Shown here: piece by piece, positions 52,140 to 63,229 of the stretch
How the letters are laid out: the number at the start of each line of letters is the position of its first letter
Position numbering within the stretch: position 1 is the first letter of the stretch
Source of the DNA: Symbiodinium natans
Lineage: Eukaryota > Sar > Dinophyceae > Suessiales > Symbiodiniaceae
NCBI GenBank assembly: GCA_905221605.1
Contig: CAJNDS010002710.1
Location: forward strand, 116,027-180,026
Direction: 5' to 3'
Length of the DNA stretch: 64,000 nucleotides
Notes under the pieces: model-generated
Database searches by the model: none
Told to the model about the DNA's origin: nothing
What the model saw: the letters and a program-made list of their open reading frames with translations, nothing else
Program-made: the position numbers and the translations under genes

Positions 52140-54920
52140 AACTTCTTTTCATCGCAAATTGGGCAGAGGAACCGTGGAGAAGGCTATGGTGAAACCGATG
52201 CAGCAGTGCAGGGAAAGCTCAGCCAGTTTTTGCCCGCCGCCTGGCTCAAACCACGCGCTGTCAAGGAACGTCACGTTAAACGAAGCTACGACACGTCTCT
52301 GCCAAGCATGGAGGCAGGCAAGCAGCCGCACGTTTTCCGCCTCAGTCCGTCCTGCGCCCTGCGTGTGGTCTACAAACTTGGGCTGTTTGAGGACAGGGCA
52401 TGCCAAATGCAAAGTGCCATTCGACTAATCCACCCTGCTTCAGTCTATGATTCGAAACGCACGTCCTGTAATGATCACGTCCCCTCAGTCTCAACTTCTG
52501 CAGCAGTCTCCTGCCAACTTGACCGTGCCGGCACCGCGAACTGATTTCTACCACTCGCCCCGCTTGCCCCCACTTGCTCTGGTCTGGACGCAAAATCCCA
52601 CGTGCGCCATTTGCCCCACCTGCCCCAATTGCCCCAAAAGCGGGTTTGGGGTCTGGGGCTTGGAGCCCCAGCTGTAGAAGAGCCTCACTGCCTAACAATC
52701 AGCCGAGTGGCAGGACTCTACCCTGGAAGCGGGGTGACGAGGTGATGTGGGGCAAGGATGGCAACATGAATTCGCTCTTCTGGACACAAAGCGGGGCAGC
52801 ACAAGTTCGTGAATCTCCCTGACCACCAGGCAACCATGGGGCCAAAGAGCCAGCAAGCAGAGCCAAGCTGGCACAGGCTGCTTTCGTCGCTTTAGCTTAG
52901 GTGCCTTGGAGCCGCATGACGAGTGGCGCCTTCGGATGCATTGACCATGGACCATGGACCAAACTCGAGACATGCTTCGGAAGGACAGTCCAAACACACG
53001 CAAGTCCTCGTTTGGATCTTTGCCAACTTCTTCCAGGAGCCTTAATTTCGGATGTCATTGCTTCGGTTAACTTTCTCCCTTACATCAACTTGGGATGCTT
53101 CAGATCACCCCGTCCCTGCTTAGCCAGGAGCTTCTTGCGTGCCGCGATATCTTCTTCCTGTGCTGCAATATCTCCATGGGTATAAGCTCACATGTGTGGA
53201 TCAACTAACAAGTCAACAACTCTAAAACCTTCAAATACTTTTCTTGATACCAAGTTAGCCTCTCTGCTCTCTGCACTTCCCTGCACTCTGCACGCTGATC
53301 AATCAGATGGGGCGCTGTGACTCCACGGACATTCACGTCATCTTCAGGTGACGCGCATGAATTCATCCTCCAGCATACCGCCACAGTGTCGCAAAGCCTG
53401 TCACAAAAGCAATCAGGCTTGCGGCTGAGAGAAGTCCCAATTGTTCTGGTTGCCTTGCAGACTTTACATCGTAATTTCGACCAAAGCATGCAGGAAAGCA
53501 GTCCAGTCAGTCCTGTGAAACACGGGATAGTCCACGTAGCGATCGCGGCCGTCCCCAAACCGGGACTGGTAGCCGTGCTTTTCAAACGGGGCCACATCCT
53601 TGAACAAAGCGTTGCCAGCGGCTGTGCTACATGTACAACCTAGACACCGGGTTTCCCGAGAGCAATGCAACCAGCGACTCTCCATCATGAATAGCGTACT
53701 ATCATCCTCGACATCGTCAGCATCATCATCGCCGCCGTCATCAGCGTCACCATCAGAGCAGGGTGTAGATGCATTGAAAGCAACAATCGGGACAACACCA
53801 GATATCACGCATATCACGCAGTCCATGGAAGAATCTTGCGCACTTTCTTCGATACTATATGACACAGTAGACTTCAGGGCACCACAGTGTTTCATGCAAT
53901 CGCACATGGGCACAGTACTCCTGGCCAAAACTTCAAAACGACGACGGCTTTGAGGATGGTCCCCGACCCCTGCGACCCATGTGGCTATTGAATGCCATTG
54001 ACACATTTCACACATGACGAAGATGCGAGCCCGTGCCCGACTGTTGCCATGTTACATGTGATAAAGATGCGGCGAGATCTGCTCACGAAGGCTCACCGGC
54101 CTGGTAAGCACCGGCTCTTGCTACAGCTGCACAGAGCCGGTGCACAATGTGATGGAACTGGCTTCCCTCACAGACCGCTGTTTTGTATACTCATTCCTAG
54201 CCTCTTCCGCCACCATGAGCAAGGTGGGCAAGGCAGTGTTCGCGCGAGGAAGTGTCGCACGTCAGCCCCCGGGAGTCAGCCCCCGGGCGCGCAGGCCGTC
54301 GCGGATAACGAGAGGATATGATGATGTCAGCTCGCTGGCGGTAGTTACTCCTTCACCATCTCCGGGTACTGCACCGCAAGGTGCCAACAGTGTGTTCATT
54401 TGTTCCAAAACACAAGAAGGCCCTGCAGCATAGTGTAGTAACGGGTTGACACAGCGTGAGGAACCACGGGACCCTCCACCGTTCCTTCCTTTTGTGAGCG
54501 GGAATGAGCAAGTGCACGGGACGGCTGTGCGTATGTGTGCGTCCCACGTCCGTGGTGATTGTGTGGGTCGAACTAGCAAACAGTGCGGCAGCTTTTCGTA
54601 TGTGCCTGTCAGGTTGCCGACCCGTGCCGCTTCTTTGGCTTCAAAAACGCGGTCTCGCCGAAGGCTTGGGTGCGCGCAAAGGCTTGGAGGTCGCGGCTTT
54701 CAAGTCAAGAGCAGCGACATCCGACACGGAATGACATGGCAAATCGCGCTCTCGCCCAGGTGCCGTGCACTTGTTGAGGCTTGAATCGCGCCGTGTCGCA
54801 AAAAAAGTGGCAGGAAACGCATTCCGGCCACACAATACAGAGCATCCGCCGCCGTCGCGGTCTTCCACTGTTGTTCGGGTTTCACGCTGGCATGTCTAGC
54901 TGTGCTTCAAAACCTGAACG
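52140..54920. other. Telomere-free stretch without a recognisable gene
   Basis: Only short overlapping ORFs on both strands, none with a family likeness. A trinucleotide-like TCATCATCATC segment lies near 53700-53760. Confidence 0.45.
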
Positions 54921-54961
54921 GGACCCCTAAACCCTAAACCCGAAACCCTAAACCCTAAAGC

Positions 54962-55340
54962 AGCTGGAGCTTGCCAGTGGCAAACTACATCTCTGGCGCG
55001 CATACCTTCCAGGACCCTTTGCTGGCACTAAGAGCTATCAAAAGCTACGCATCGGGGATGTTTCCCCTTGGATCAGGGTTTAGGGTTTAGGGTTTAGGGT
55101 TTAGGGTTTAGGGTTTAGGGTTTAGGGTTTAGGGTTTAGGGTTTAGGGTTAGTACCCCCTATTATAATCCCTACTAGGGACTGGCAGCATCAGGGGGAAC
55201 ATCCCACGCTACGCACCACTTGGGTCGCTGGATACCACTTGCAAAGCCGAGCTGCGAACCACCACACCTCCGGCTGCAATTGCCGGTCCTGCCACTTCGG
55301 TTTGCCTCAGCTTGTGACTCACCTTCTTGCTCGCCTTTGA
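54962..55340 (+). other. Exon-like frame interrupted by a nested insertion
   Basis: After AAGCAG the frame reads LELASGKLHLWRAYLPGPFA then GTKSYQKLR up to the family 1 element at 55055-55205. Joined at the duplicated GCTACGCA it continues TTWVAGYHLQSRAANHHTSG and beyond. The minus strand upstream of the element has stops, so + is favoured there. No family recognised. Confidence 0.35.
55055..55205. mobile_element. Family 1 element with telomeric insert
   Basis: GGGATGTTTCCCCTT at the left and GGGGGAACATCCC at the right; direct repeats GCTACGCATC (55044-55053) and GCTACGCACC (55208-55217). Within it, 55075-55150 is a TTTAGGG array that replaces the CTAACAGTCCTTAATAGG part seen in the other copies, so the array came after the element. 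Confidence 0.85.
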
Positions 55341-58090
55341 AACCTGTGTGGGGATGGCTTTCCGTGATCTGCTTCGAACACCACCCAAACAAGGCTCAGT
55401 GGCAGTTGTAGAGGTTCCAGCTCAAGCACTGAGCTGACGTCACTACAACAACCTCAGTCAGAGACACAGAAAAACGAAACAACAAAAAACAACCAACACC
55501 CCGACGTTAAAGACCACGCTGAGACAAAAAGGTACAAAAGTCCAGGCAGCTAATTGCCCATCCTCCTTGCAAACGTGGGCAGCACCTCAGCTTGTATCAC
55601 GTATGGATGAGTAGATGCTGCTAAAAATCGCCTGACATCTTCTTGGGCCAGGCACTCTCCAGGAAAGCCTGAATGTAATAGTACATCATGGTCGAGATAC
55701 CTGGCAGAGCTTCAGTTCGATGTGCTCACTTCTCCTATAACGCTGGCAGCTGCATGCAAGTCGCTCGCTGGTGGGCGCCACTGTCTGTCCGGCACATATG
55801 GCATCATCCAGAAGATTGTGTCGAAGCCTGAAAAGACTGATTGAGTTTGCTCCTCCCCTGCGGCATTCTGAGCTATTGCGGGCTTGCCTGATCTCGCTTT
55901 CGCGCTTGTGCACAGTTAGTCTGCCAAGCTGCTGCTGTGTGGACAGTTAGCCTTGTCCAGCGTCTGCTTGAGCTTCACGCCATTTATGTCATCAGAACAC
56001 CAAACCTCTGAAGTTTCAGCATTTGCTACAAACGAATCTATCAAACAGCGTTTGACAGCATGGAAGCACTGCGAGCAAGTGGCTCCCCTTGATCCTCAGA
56101 TAAGGCTGCAACGGCTGCAACTCGCAAGTGAGGATGTGCGACGAGCACGCGCTGGCGCTTGGCAGGCGATCGAAACTTGAGGCTCCGAAGGACCCGATGC
56201 TCGAGCTGAACCCTTCAAACCACTTGATGAAAAATGATGCAACGATGCACGAGCAATAGCAACAAATGAGAATTTTACTCAAGTACAGCGCACGTAATTG
56301 CAACAACCAGCGCAGGAGGTTCTTTGGGCATGGTAAGTCTAAGCAAGCTAGAGGCGCTGCCTCTCAATGACTCAACAGTCCAAATACCACCTGCCACTGA
56401 TGCCGAGTGTCGCAGCAGCTTCAGATTTTGCACCAAATCCAGCTCGAGCTTCTTCTCAAGAGTTCCTTAAACGCTCACGATGCGCACTTGCTGCCGGCAT
56501 CTTGCGGTGAGCACTTGCTGGGGGCTCACAGCTAAGGCTTTGTCATGCAGACATGAAGAAGCACTTTGAGAAGTAATCACGCCCTGGGAGCAACAAAAAC
56601 ACAAAATCATCAAACAAATATCCAATGATCAGAGCTTGCCGGGGAGGGAATGACACAATTGACAAGCCCACCTAGTAATGCGATAACGCGTATTCGTAAT
56701 TATGGTAAAAATTGTACAAATCGCGATGAGCGCAAAAACCGTTGTGCTGTAAGAAAGACCAAACGTACTCATACTACAAGTACAAATAGACTCAAGGTAA
56801 TGAGAATTGGAAACTCATGATAATCAACCATATTAGCCATGGTAGTCATAAACGCAATAACAACACCAGCAAAAACAATAACTCTAACAGGGCTAGACAA
56901 TAATTGCAATAGACGGTGCGAGGCTCTATTTCTTCAGACCCTAAACCCTAAACCCTAAACCCTGAACCCTAAATTCTAGCCTTGGAAGGGGCTGGTGTGA
57001 TTCGCGCCTCTCTTATGAGCGATAAGATCATCGGTACGGGTTCTGCGCGAGGCTCCTGTCAATTTACTCGGGCTTCTGTACTGGTTTAGACAAAGTCAAA
57101 AACAGGCACATAACACCATGGGCACAATCTGGTGCGATTTATGTGGAATAGGGCCAGCCGAATCACACTGCAGCGCATCAAGAAGAAACGAAAAACAAAG
57201 CTGCACCACAGGTGGGTTTTTCTTTGAGCCGTTTCGTCCATGTAGTGGCGCTTCTATCTACACGGAACACCATGAACAAAATCTGCTGTGATTCGCGTCT
57301 CTTGCCTCTTTGCGCGAATCGCACCGATCTTGCCATGTCTATACAGCATCAGTGGAAAAAGAAATGAATGGAGGACAGTTATTTGCACGTGCTGCTATTC
57401 ACACCTTGAAAGTAACAATATGCAATAGTGCAAGCGGCAGTGCAGCATTCGAAGAATCTCAACTTGGTGTTCTTTCTTTCTTTCTTGCTTTCTTTCTTTC
57501 CTTGTTTCTTTCTGGGGGCCTGGGGGTAAGCCCCCGCCCCGCGCAGTCCGCGGACCCCCACTTGTTGCGAAGGTTGAACTGAGGGCTGTCTAATGAGGTG
57601 CCCCTTTTCCTTCTTTCCTTCATTCCTTCCTTCCAGCGAGGTCCAAAGGCCTCTCTCTCTCTCTCTCGCCCGCTCTCCGTGGGAAACGATACGCAATGAA
57701 ACCTCCTTCCCTCTCTCTTTCATTGTTGCTTTGCTTTTGTCTGTCTATCTTTCTTCCCCGCACTCTGCCACCTAGCCGGCAAAACTAACCAACGATTGGG
57801 ACAAACAAAACGAAGCTGAGCAGGCTTGAAAGACAAGAAAGCAAACCTAGAAGCCGCAAAGCCAACACACCGAAAAGCCAAGAAGCCGAACTTGCCATGG
57901 GCTTTCGACGATCCAAAACGACACTTGTCTAAACTAAGTTGATTCTTTGTTGCTTTTTTGTTGATCCGCAGGCTCTAGCCCGCCTGCCCTTGCTAGAAGA
58001 TGCCCAAACGCGCCAAGGCTGCGAAGGCACTTGGCCATCTCAGCTCCGTTGAGCACCAACAAGCCTGCACAGGGCCAACAGGACTCCATT
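55220..58090. other. Stretch with few repeats and no confident gene
   Basis: Short ORFs only. The frame ending at the stop 56178-56180 (RLQLASEDVRRARAGAWQAI) is protein-like but unrecognised. 57470-57775 is pyrimidine-rich (TTTC and CTCT runs). A short CCCTAAA block lies at 56937-56975. Confidence 0.4.
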
Positions 58091-58204
58091 TAGGGTTTAG
58101 GGTTTAGGGCTTAGGGTTCAGCATCTCTGATCTAAGCATTCACCAAGGGTGTTTGGCATCACCCCACCCACCTAGAATCCCTTTCATTTGGCAACCTTAT
58201 CTAC

Positions 58205-58420
58205 CATTTCAATTCTTATTGCCTTAAGTCCCCTGAACCCTAAATCCTAAATCCTGAAAGCTCCAGAGAGGCCCCTGAATCCGAATCCTAAACGCCGCAG
58301 AAAGGCCCTTAAACCCAAATGCCTAAGTGTTAAAAGCTGCAGAGAGGGCACCCCTAACTCCAAATCCTAAATCTTGAAAGCCCAGAGAGGGCCCTGAACC
58401 CTAAATCCTAAGTCCTACAG
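58205..58420 (-). repeat. Hybrid tandem repeat of telomere-variant plus GC segment
   Basis: Four units of about 53 bp, each with CCTAAATCCTAAATC-type telomere variants followed by GAAAGCTGCAGAGAGGGC. Confidence 0.8.
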
Positions 58421-58430
58421 GCATTACCCC

Positions 58431-58690
58431 AAAGCACCACCGCAGCCCCAAATAGCTGCAAAAAAACACCAAAATGCTTCAAAAAAAACCCAAAAGGGGG
58501 AGCCTGGTATTTGCCTGCTCCCGCAATGAAAAATGCTGATTTTTAGTACTGATGGTATTTGCCTGCTCCCGCAACGAAAAATGCTGTTTTTTCATACCGG
58601 AATCAACGGTTTCGGGACCCCTCCATTTACCCCAAAGCACCACCACAGCTCCGAATAGCTTGAAAAAGCCCCAAAAGGCTTTAAAAAGCC
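58431..58690. repeat. Local segmental duplication (about 198-bp offset)
   Basis: TACCCCAAAGCACCACCGC at 58431 recurs at 58629 with a matching downstream part; between them GGTATTTGCCTGCTCCCGCA is duplicated at about 58508 and 58555. Confidence 0.8.
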
Positions 58691-58865
58691 GGGTGTGCCG
58701 GGGGCTAACCGGGACAGCTGTTTCGGGGGCGTCCCGGGGGGGCTCGGGACATTTGTTTCGGGAGGGACCCGGAACGCCCCAGGACACCCCAGGACAACCT
58801 GTCCCCGGGGGTGTTCGGCACAACCCGTCCCCCACAACCCGTCCCGGGGGGGCCACGGGACAGCC
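58690..58865. repeat. GC-rich CCCGGGAC/CCGTCCC repeat
   Basis: GTCCCGGGGGGG, CTCGGGACA, ACCCGTCCC and CCAGGACACCCCAGGAC recur with inverted and direct copies; no gene. Confidence 0.7.
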
Positions 58866-59055
58866 CATATTAGATTAGGATTTAGGATTTAGGATTTAGG
58901 ATTTAGGATTTAGGATTTAGGATTTAGGATTTAGGATTTAGGATTTAGGATTCAGGATTCAGGATTTAGGATTTAGGATTTAGGATTCAGGATTTAGGAT
59001 TCAGGATTTAGGATTTAGGATTTAGGATTTAGGATTTCGGATTTAGGATTTAGGA
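58866..59055 (+). repeat. Homogeneous TTTAGGA variant array
   Basis: About 26 units of TTTAGGA with a few TTCAGGA and no run of TTTAGGG. The same variant occurs in the neighbouring hybrid repeat at 58205-58420. Confidence 0.97.
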
Positions 59056-59115
59056 ACCACGAAACCACAAAAAAGCAAGACGACTCCATTAAGGTTTAAA
59101 TATATATAGGTAGAG

Positions 59116-59246
59116 AGGGTGTAGGGTTCAGGGTTCAGGGTTCAGGGTTCAGGGTTCAGGGTTCAGGGTTCAGGGTTCAGGGTTCAGGGTTTAGGGTTTA
59201 GGGTTTAGGGTTTAGGGTTTAGGGTTTAGGGTTTAGGGTTTAGGGT
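59116..59246 (+). repeat. Telomeric array: TTCAGGG block then TTTAGGG block
   Basis: Ten TTCAGGG then about eight TTTAGGG, the same order and sharp switch as at 42143-42277. Confidence 0.97.
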
Positions 59247-59671
59247 CTGGGTGACACCCAGTTTGACATATCCTGCCTGGCTCAGGTTGAAGGGATGATC
59301 TGTTTCCTCAACCAAAATATGCTGGGACACGCACGCAAATTCAGGCTAGACATCCAATGACATCGTTCCACAAGCCCTCTCGACACATGTGGTTGTGCGC
59401 TGTGCGTTCTCGGCCCCCCGCCCCACCCCCCCCCTGGTATTCGCCCCACCCCCTATGGTGTACGGTCTCTCCTCTAAACCCTAGACCGTAAACTCAACGC
59501 TAAACTACAAAAACTCTAAACCCCGAGACTCTAAACCTTCAACCTTAAAACCAACCCACAACCACACCACAGCGGGAAACCTTACATCCGAAACCCTAAA
59601 CCCAAACCCTAGTCGCTAATCAAACCCTAAGACCTAAAACCCGAAACCCGAAAACCAACCCTCACCTCATG

Positions 59672-59960
59672 TAGGGCTTGGGTGAACCACTCCCCATTCT
59701 TTCGAAGGCTTGGGTGCACTGGTCTGCCTCTTTGATATGGGTCTTTCGCTTTAAGCTTGAAACCTCCACACCACTGCTCCGCAGGCGAGAGAATGCCAAG
59801 ATGTGGCAGCAGGAGTGCCGGCATACTTGCTCCGTAGCTCTGTTTACTGCTCAGGATTTGCTTACGCTCAGATGCGACTAAAAATCCAAAAATGCAACCT
59901 CGAGTGGGCGAGTACGACCTCCTTTGCACTGCTCTCAGAAAGTAAGACCTGCAACGCCAA
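59672..59960 (-). other. Exon-like frame ending at a canonical GTGAGG donor
   Basis: The minus strand frame includes SERKQILSSKQSYGASMPAL, LLPHLGILSPAEQWCGGFKL and RPVHPSLRKNGEWFTQALHE, ending GAG before GTGAGGGTTGG. Downstream (left) is telomere-like sequence that would be intron. A family 2 element (59991) lies just upstream. Protein-like throughout; family not recognised. Confidence 0.4.
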
Positions 59961-59990
59961 CCTGGGCCCCCAAAAAAAAGGCAAAAATGC

Positions 59991-60091
59991 GTATTTCCCA
60001 ACATAGGGGTACCCCTTTTACAGCCCAAATAGACTAGAATGCCTCTCAAAGGGACCCCCAAAAAAGGCACCCCCTAAATTCGGAAACCCCC
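59991..60091. mobile_element. MITE-like element, family 2
   Basis: ATTTCCCAACATAGGGGTAC at the left and GGCACCCCCTAAATTCGGAA then ACCCC at the right. Confidence 0.8.
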
Positions 60092-60177
60092 ACATCCTTG
60101 TGCCCCCCCCCAAGCATCCTCTGCAAATGGAAGGACGCCAGCCAGCCGGCCTCTGGATCAAAGCCAAAGCGAGCTTC

Positions 60178-60222
60178 CCTAAACCCTAAACCCTAAACCC
60201 TAAACCCTAAACCCTATACCCT
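60178..60222 (-). repeat. Telomeric CCCTAAA array
   Basis: Six units directly before a family 2 element. Confidence 0.95.
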
Positions 60223-60225
60223 ACT

Positions 60226-60332
60226 GGGGGGTTTCCGAAAACAGGGGGTGCCCTTTTGGAGGGGATTCCTAGAATAAGGGTTGTGCTATTCGGGGGGTAC
60301 ATTAAGGGTGCCCCCTATTCTTGGAAATACCC
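60226..60332. mobile_element. MITE-like element, family 2
   Basis: GGGGGTTTCCGAAAACAGGG at the left and GCCCCCTATTCTTGGAAATA then CCC at the right. Confidence 0.8.
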
Positions 60333-61711
60333 ATATCAGGCAAAGTACTCATATGCAACCTCAGATGGAATGTGCCAGTTCTCAAGCAGTTCTGAAGGCA
60401 ACGATCGGTATGCAAGGCTGAAAGATCTGAACGCCAAGCGCAGCGTATGCACGGGGTCCCGGTTAGTACACACAGGCCAATGTTTTCGAGGCTTCCGGAA
60501 AATGCAAGCAACGGCTGGTCTGAATCCCTTGGTGTGCGCACAGTAGGCGTTCATGAGTCAGGGTTCAGGGGGAGCATTTCCAAGCAACACTGCCAAACAA
60601 GGCCAAATGTGCTCAGCACACTCCTGCAGGAATTCTAGATGGGGGCAATGTGGCGGATGGCGTACGCATCCTACGGGACGTGGCATGCAGTGCGCAACCC
60701 GGGACATAGCATCTAGCGCACACAACCCACGCGACGTGGCCAACATTGGCCAACATTGGCCAACATGGCATGCAGCCCGCAGGATGGCACGAGAAGCCGT
60801 GTTAGCTTTGTAAACTAACCAGCCAGTCTAGACGAGAACAGAGCCGGGGATCTAGCACTAGCTTCGCGACTGGTTTCATCGGAGATAAATAGAAGGCACA
60901 TGTGTCAGCACTCGGACAGTCTTCCTTTTTGGCGTTGTGAAGTATGCCCCCTTAGCTGTTCCAGGGTGAGTTGGGAGGGCACGTTGAAATTCGCCCTCCC
61001 CCCTTCAGCCAGGGGTCTTGATATCCAAAACGGACACATACCAACCGGCCATTTCGCCCCCGCAACAGGGCAAAAAAACACAAAAAAAAACGGAGGAGGG
61101 GGGGGGGGGGGAGTATTGTCCGAAACGGGGGAAACCATTATACCCCCCACCCCTCTATCGAAGGGGCAGTCCAGAACATTGCATTGTTGGTCGTTGATGT
61201 ACTTGCTTTTGTTTTGGTGTTGACGCTGAAGGGTGTTGCAGAGTCCGATCCTCACAACTTAAAGCCTTCGGCCGTGGACGAGGAAGGACACGATACCACT
61301 CGCACGAGCGCGATGCGGAAATGTAGGAACCGAGTGGTAAGTTACATTGCATAACCGCATGCCCGTTTTGTCGCAACCCGGTCCCACCTGCAGCCAAGGA
61401 GAAAGAATGGGTGCCTCAGCCAGGCGGCGCACAGTTCCCGGAGAGCAACTGCCAAGGCAACTGCATACCATCATGCTGCTGGCGAGCTTAGAGGCTGCAC
61501 ACCAGACTCATCTGAGGTTGTGACATTCGCCCACCCAAAGAACATCCTTGAAGCTGTCGGGGCCCTGATGTGTCAGCGCCAGATCTAGCAGAGCCCCCCT
61601 CCACTTTTCCAAACAGCCAAACGCAGCCTCCCCAAACGCATCGCGCAGTTGCAGTGACTTCTGGCGGCCCTCCTGCAAGGATCACCGAGATGCTAGAAGC
61701 CACTCAAAAAG

Positions 61712-61805
61712 AACGAGCTGGCCCTAAACCCTAAACCCTAAACCCTAAACCCTAAACCCTAAACCCTAAACCCTAAACCCTAAACCCTAAACCCTAAACC
61801 CTAAG
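61712..61805 (-). repeat. Telomeric CCCTAAA array
   Basis: Thirteen perfect units. Confidence 0.97.
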
Positions 61806-61935
61806 CTAGGCACAACCGTCCTCAGTCTCGAAATTCTTACGAATGGCATCCAGCATCTTTGCCTTGGTGTCAGAATCTCTCAGAAGCCCAGCTGGCCTTG
61901 TCTGCGCATGCACTGCGGACTGCAGAGGATCCCAA

Positions 61936-62170
61936 GACCCTAAACCCTAAACCCTAAACCCTAAACCCTAAACACTCCATTGGTCTCCAGCGATGTGCTC
62001 TCGGTTGGCATGCACATCGTAGGCCCCAACGCCCTGGCGAGAATGCTCGCTGAACTTGGCTACCTGTTTACTGTACCTTTAGATACCTTACCCTAAACCC
62101 TAAACCCTAAACCCTCAACCCTAAACCCTAAACTCTAATTAGGCCCTAAACGCGAAACCCCTAAACCCTT
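61936..62170 (-). repeat. Two telomeric CCCTAAA blocks
   Basis: 61936-61973 and 62088-62170, the second degenerate. The sequence between is unique. Confidence 0.9.
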
Positions 62171-62669
62171 ATGTAGCGGATGACCTTGTTGTCGATGTAC
62201 AGCTTGAAGCCAACCTGGCAAGACATTTCAAACGAAACTGCATTGCTGGCGCTCGGCCCATCCATGATGAGTTTGCAGCCGGCGACGCTGCTTCAGACTA
62301 AGGAAGAGCAACCCTATTTGCATAGTTGAGATCCCTCCGGTGCCTTCATGCCCACGCTTAGGATGGTGCCCTTCGTTGAAAGATCGGGATTGGCAACATA
62401 CCTTGCCAAAACGTGCCAGCTGGGAATAATGTGGCGCATGCTCTCTCCGTGTCCGTCTTTCTTTCTTTCCTCCACCAGTATGTAGCTATGTCTGTCGCCT
62501 CTCTGTCTCCTCTCTTGCTTGCTTGCAGCACGTATGACCCGCGGAGGGGGGGTTCGCCCCTTTCTTTCTTGGGCAAGCCCCCGGGCGTCCTCGCCCGCCC
62601 CGGCATTCGGGGCTCCTCGGGTTTAGGCAGGTTGGGAGAAGGACTTCGCCCCATGACTTACTCTGTCCC

Positions 62670-62689
<20 letters not shown>

Positions 62690-62700
<11 letters not shown>

Positions 62701-62750
62701 CCGCTCACTCTCCTCTTCTTCTTCTTCTTCTTCGTCTTCTTCTTCTTCTT

Positions 62751-62781
<31 letters not shown>

Positions 62782-62877
62782 TTCTTCTTCTTCTTCTTCT
62801 TCTTCTTCTTCTTCTTCTTCTTCTTCTTCTTCTTCTTCTTCTTTCTTCTTCTTCTTCTTCTTCTTCTTCTTCTTCTT

Positions 62878-62908
<31 letters not shown>

Positions 62909-63189
62909 TTCTTCTTCTTCTTCTTATTCTTCTTCTTCTTCTTCTTCTTCTTCTTCTTCTTCTTCTTCTTCTTCTTCTTCTTCTTCTTCTTCTTCTTCTT
63001 CTTCTTCTTCTTCTTCTTCTTCTTCTTCTTCTTCTTTCTTCTTCTTATTCTTCTTCTTCTTCTTCTTCTTCTTCTTCTTCTTCTTCTTCTTCTTCTTCTT
63101 CTTCTTCTTCTTCTTCTTCTTCTTCTTCTTCTTCTTCTTCTTCTTCTTCTTCTTCTTCTTCTTCTTCTTCTTCTTCTTCTTCGCTCGCG

Positions 63190-63225
<36 letters not shown>
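62690..63225 (+). repeat. (CTT)n microsatellite, about 470 bp, with CT flanks
   Basis: CTCT run, then CTT/TTC trinucleotides from about 62713 to 63182 with rare TTA, then CTCG/CTCT runs. The large ORFs with poly-Phe, poly-Leu and poly-Ser (or poly-Glu/poly-Lys) are artefacts. Confidence 0.98.
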
Positions 63226-63229
63226 TGGG

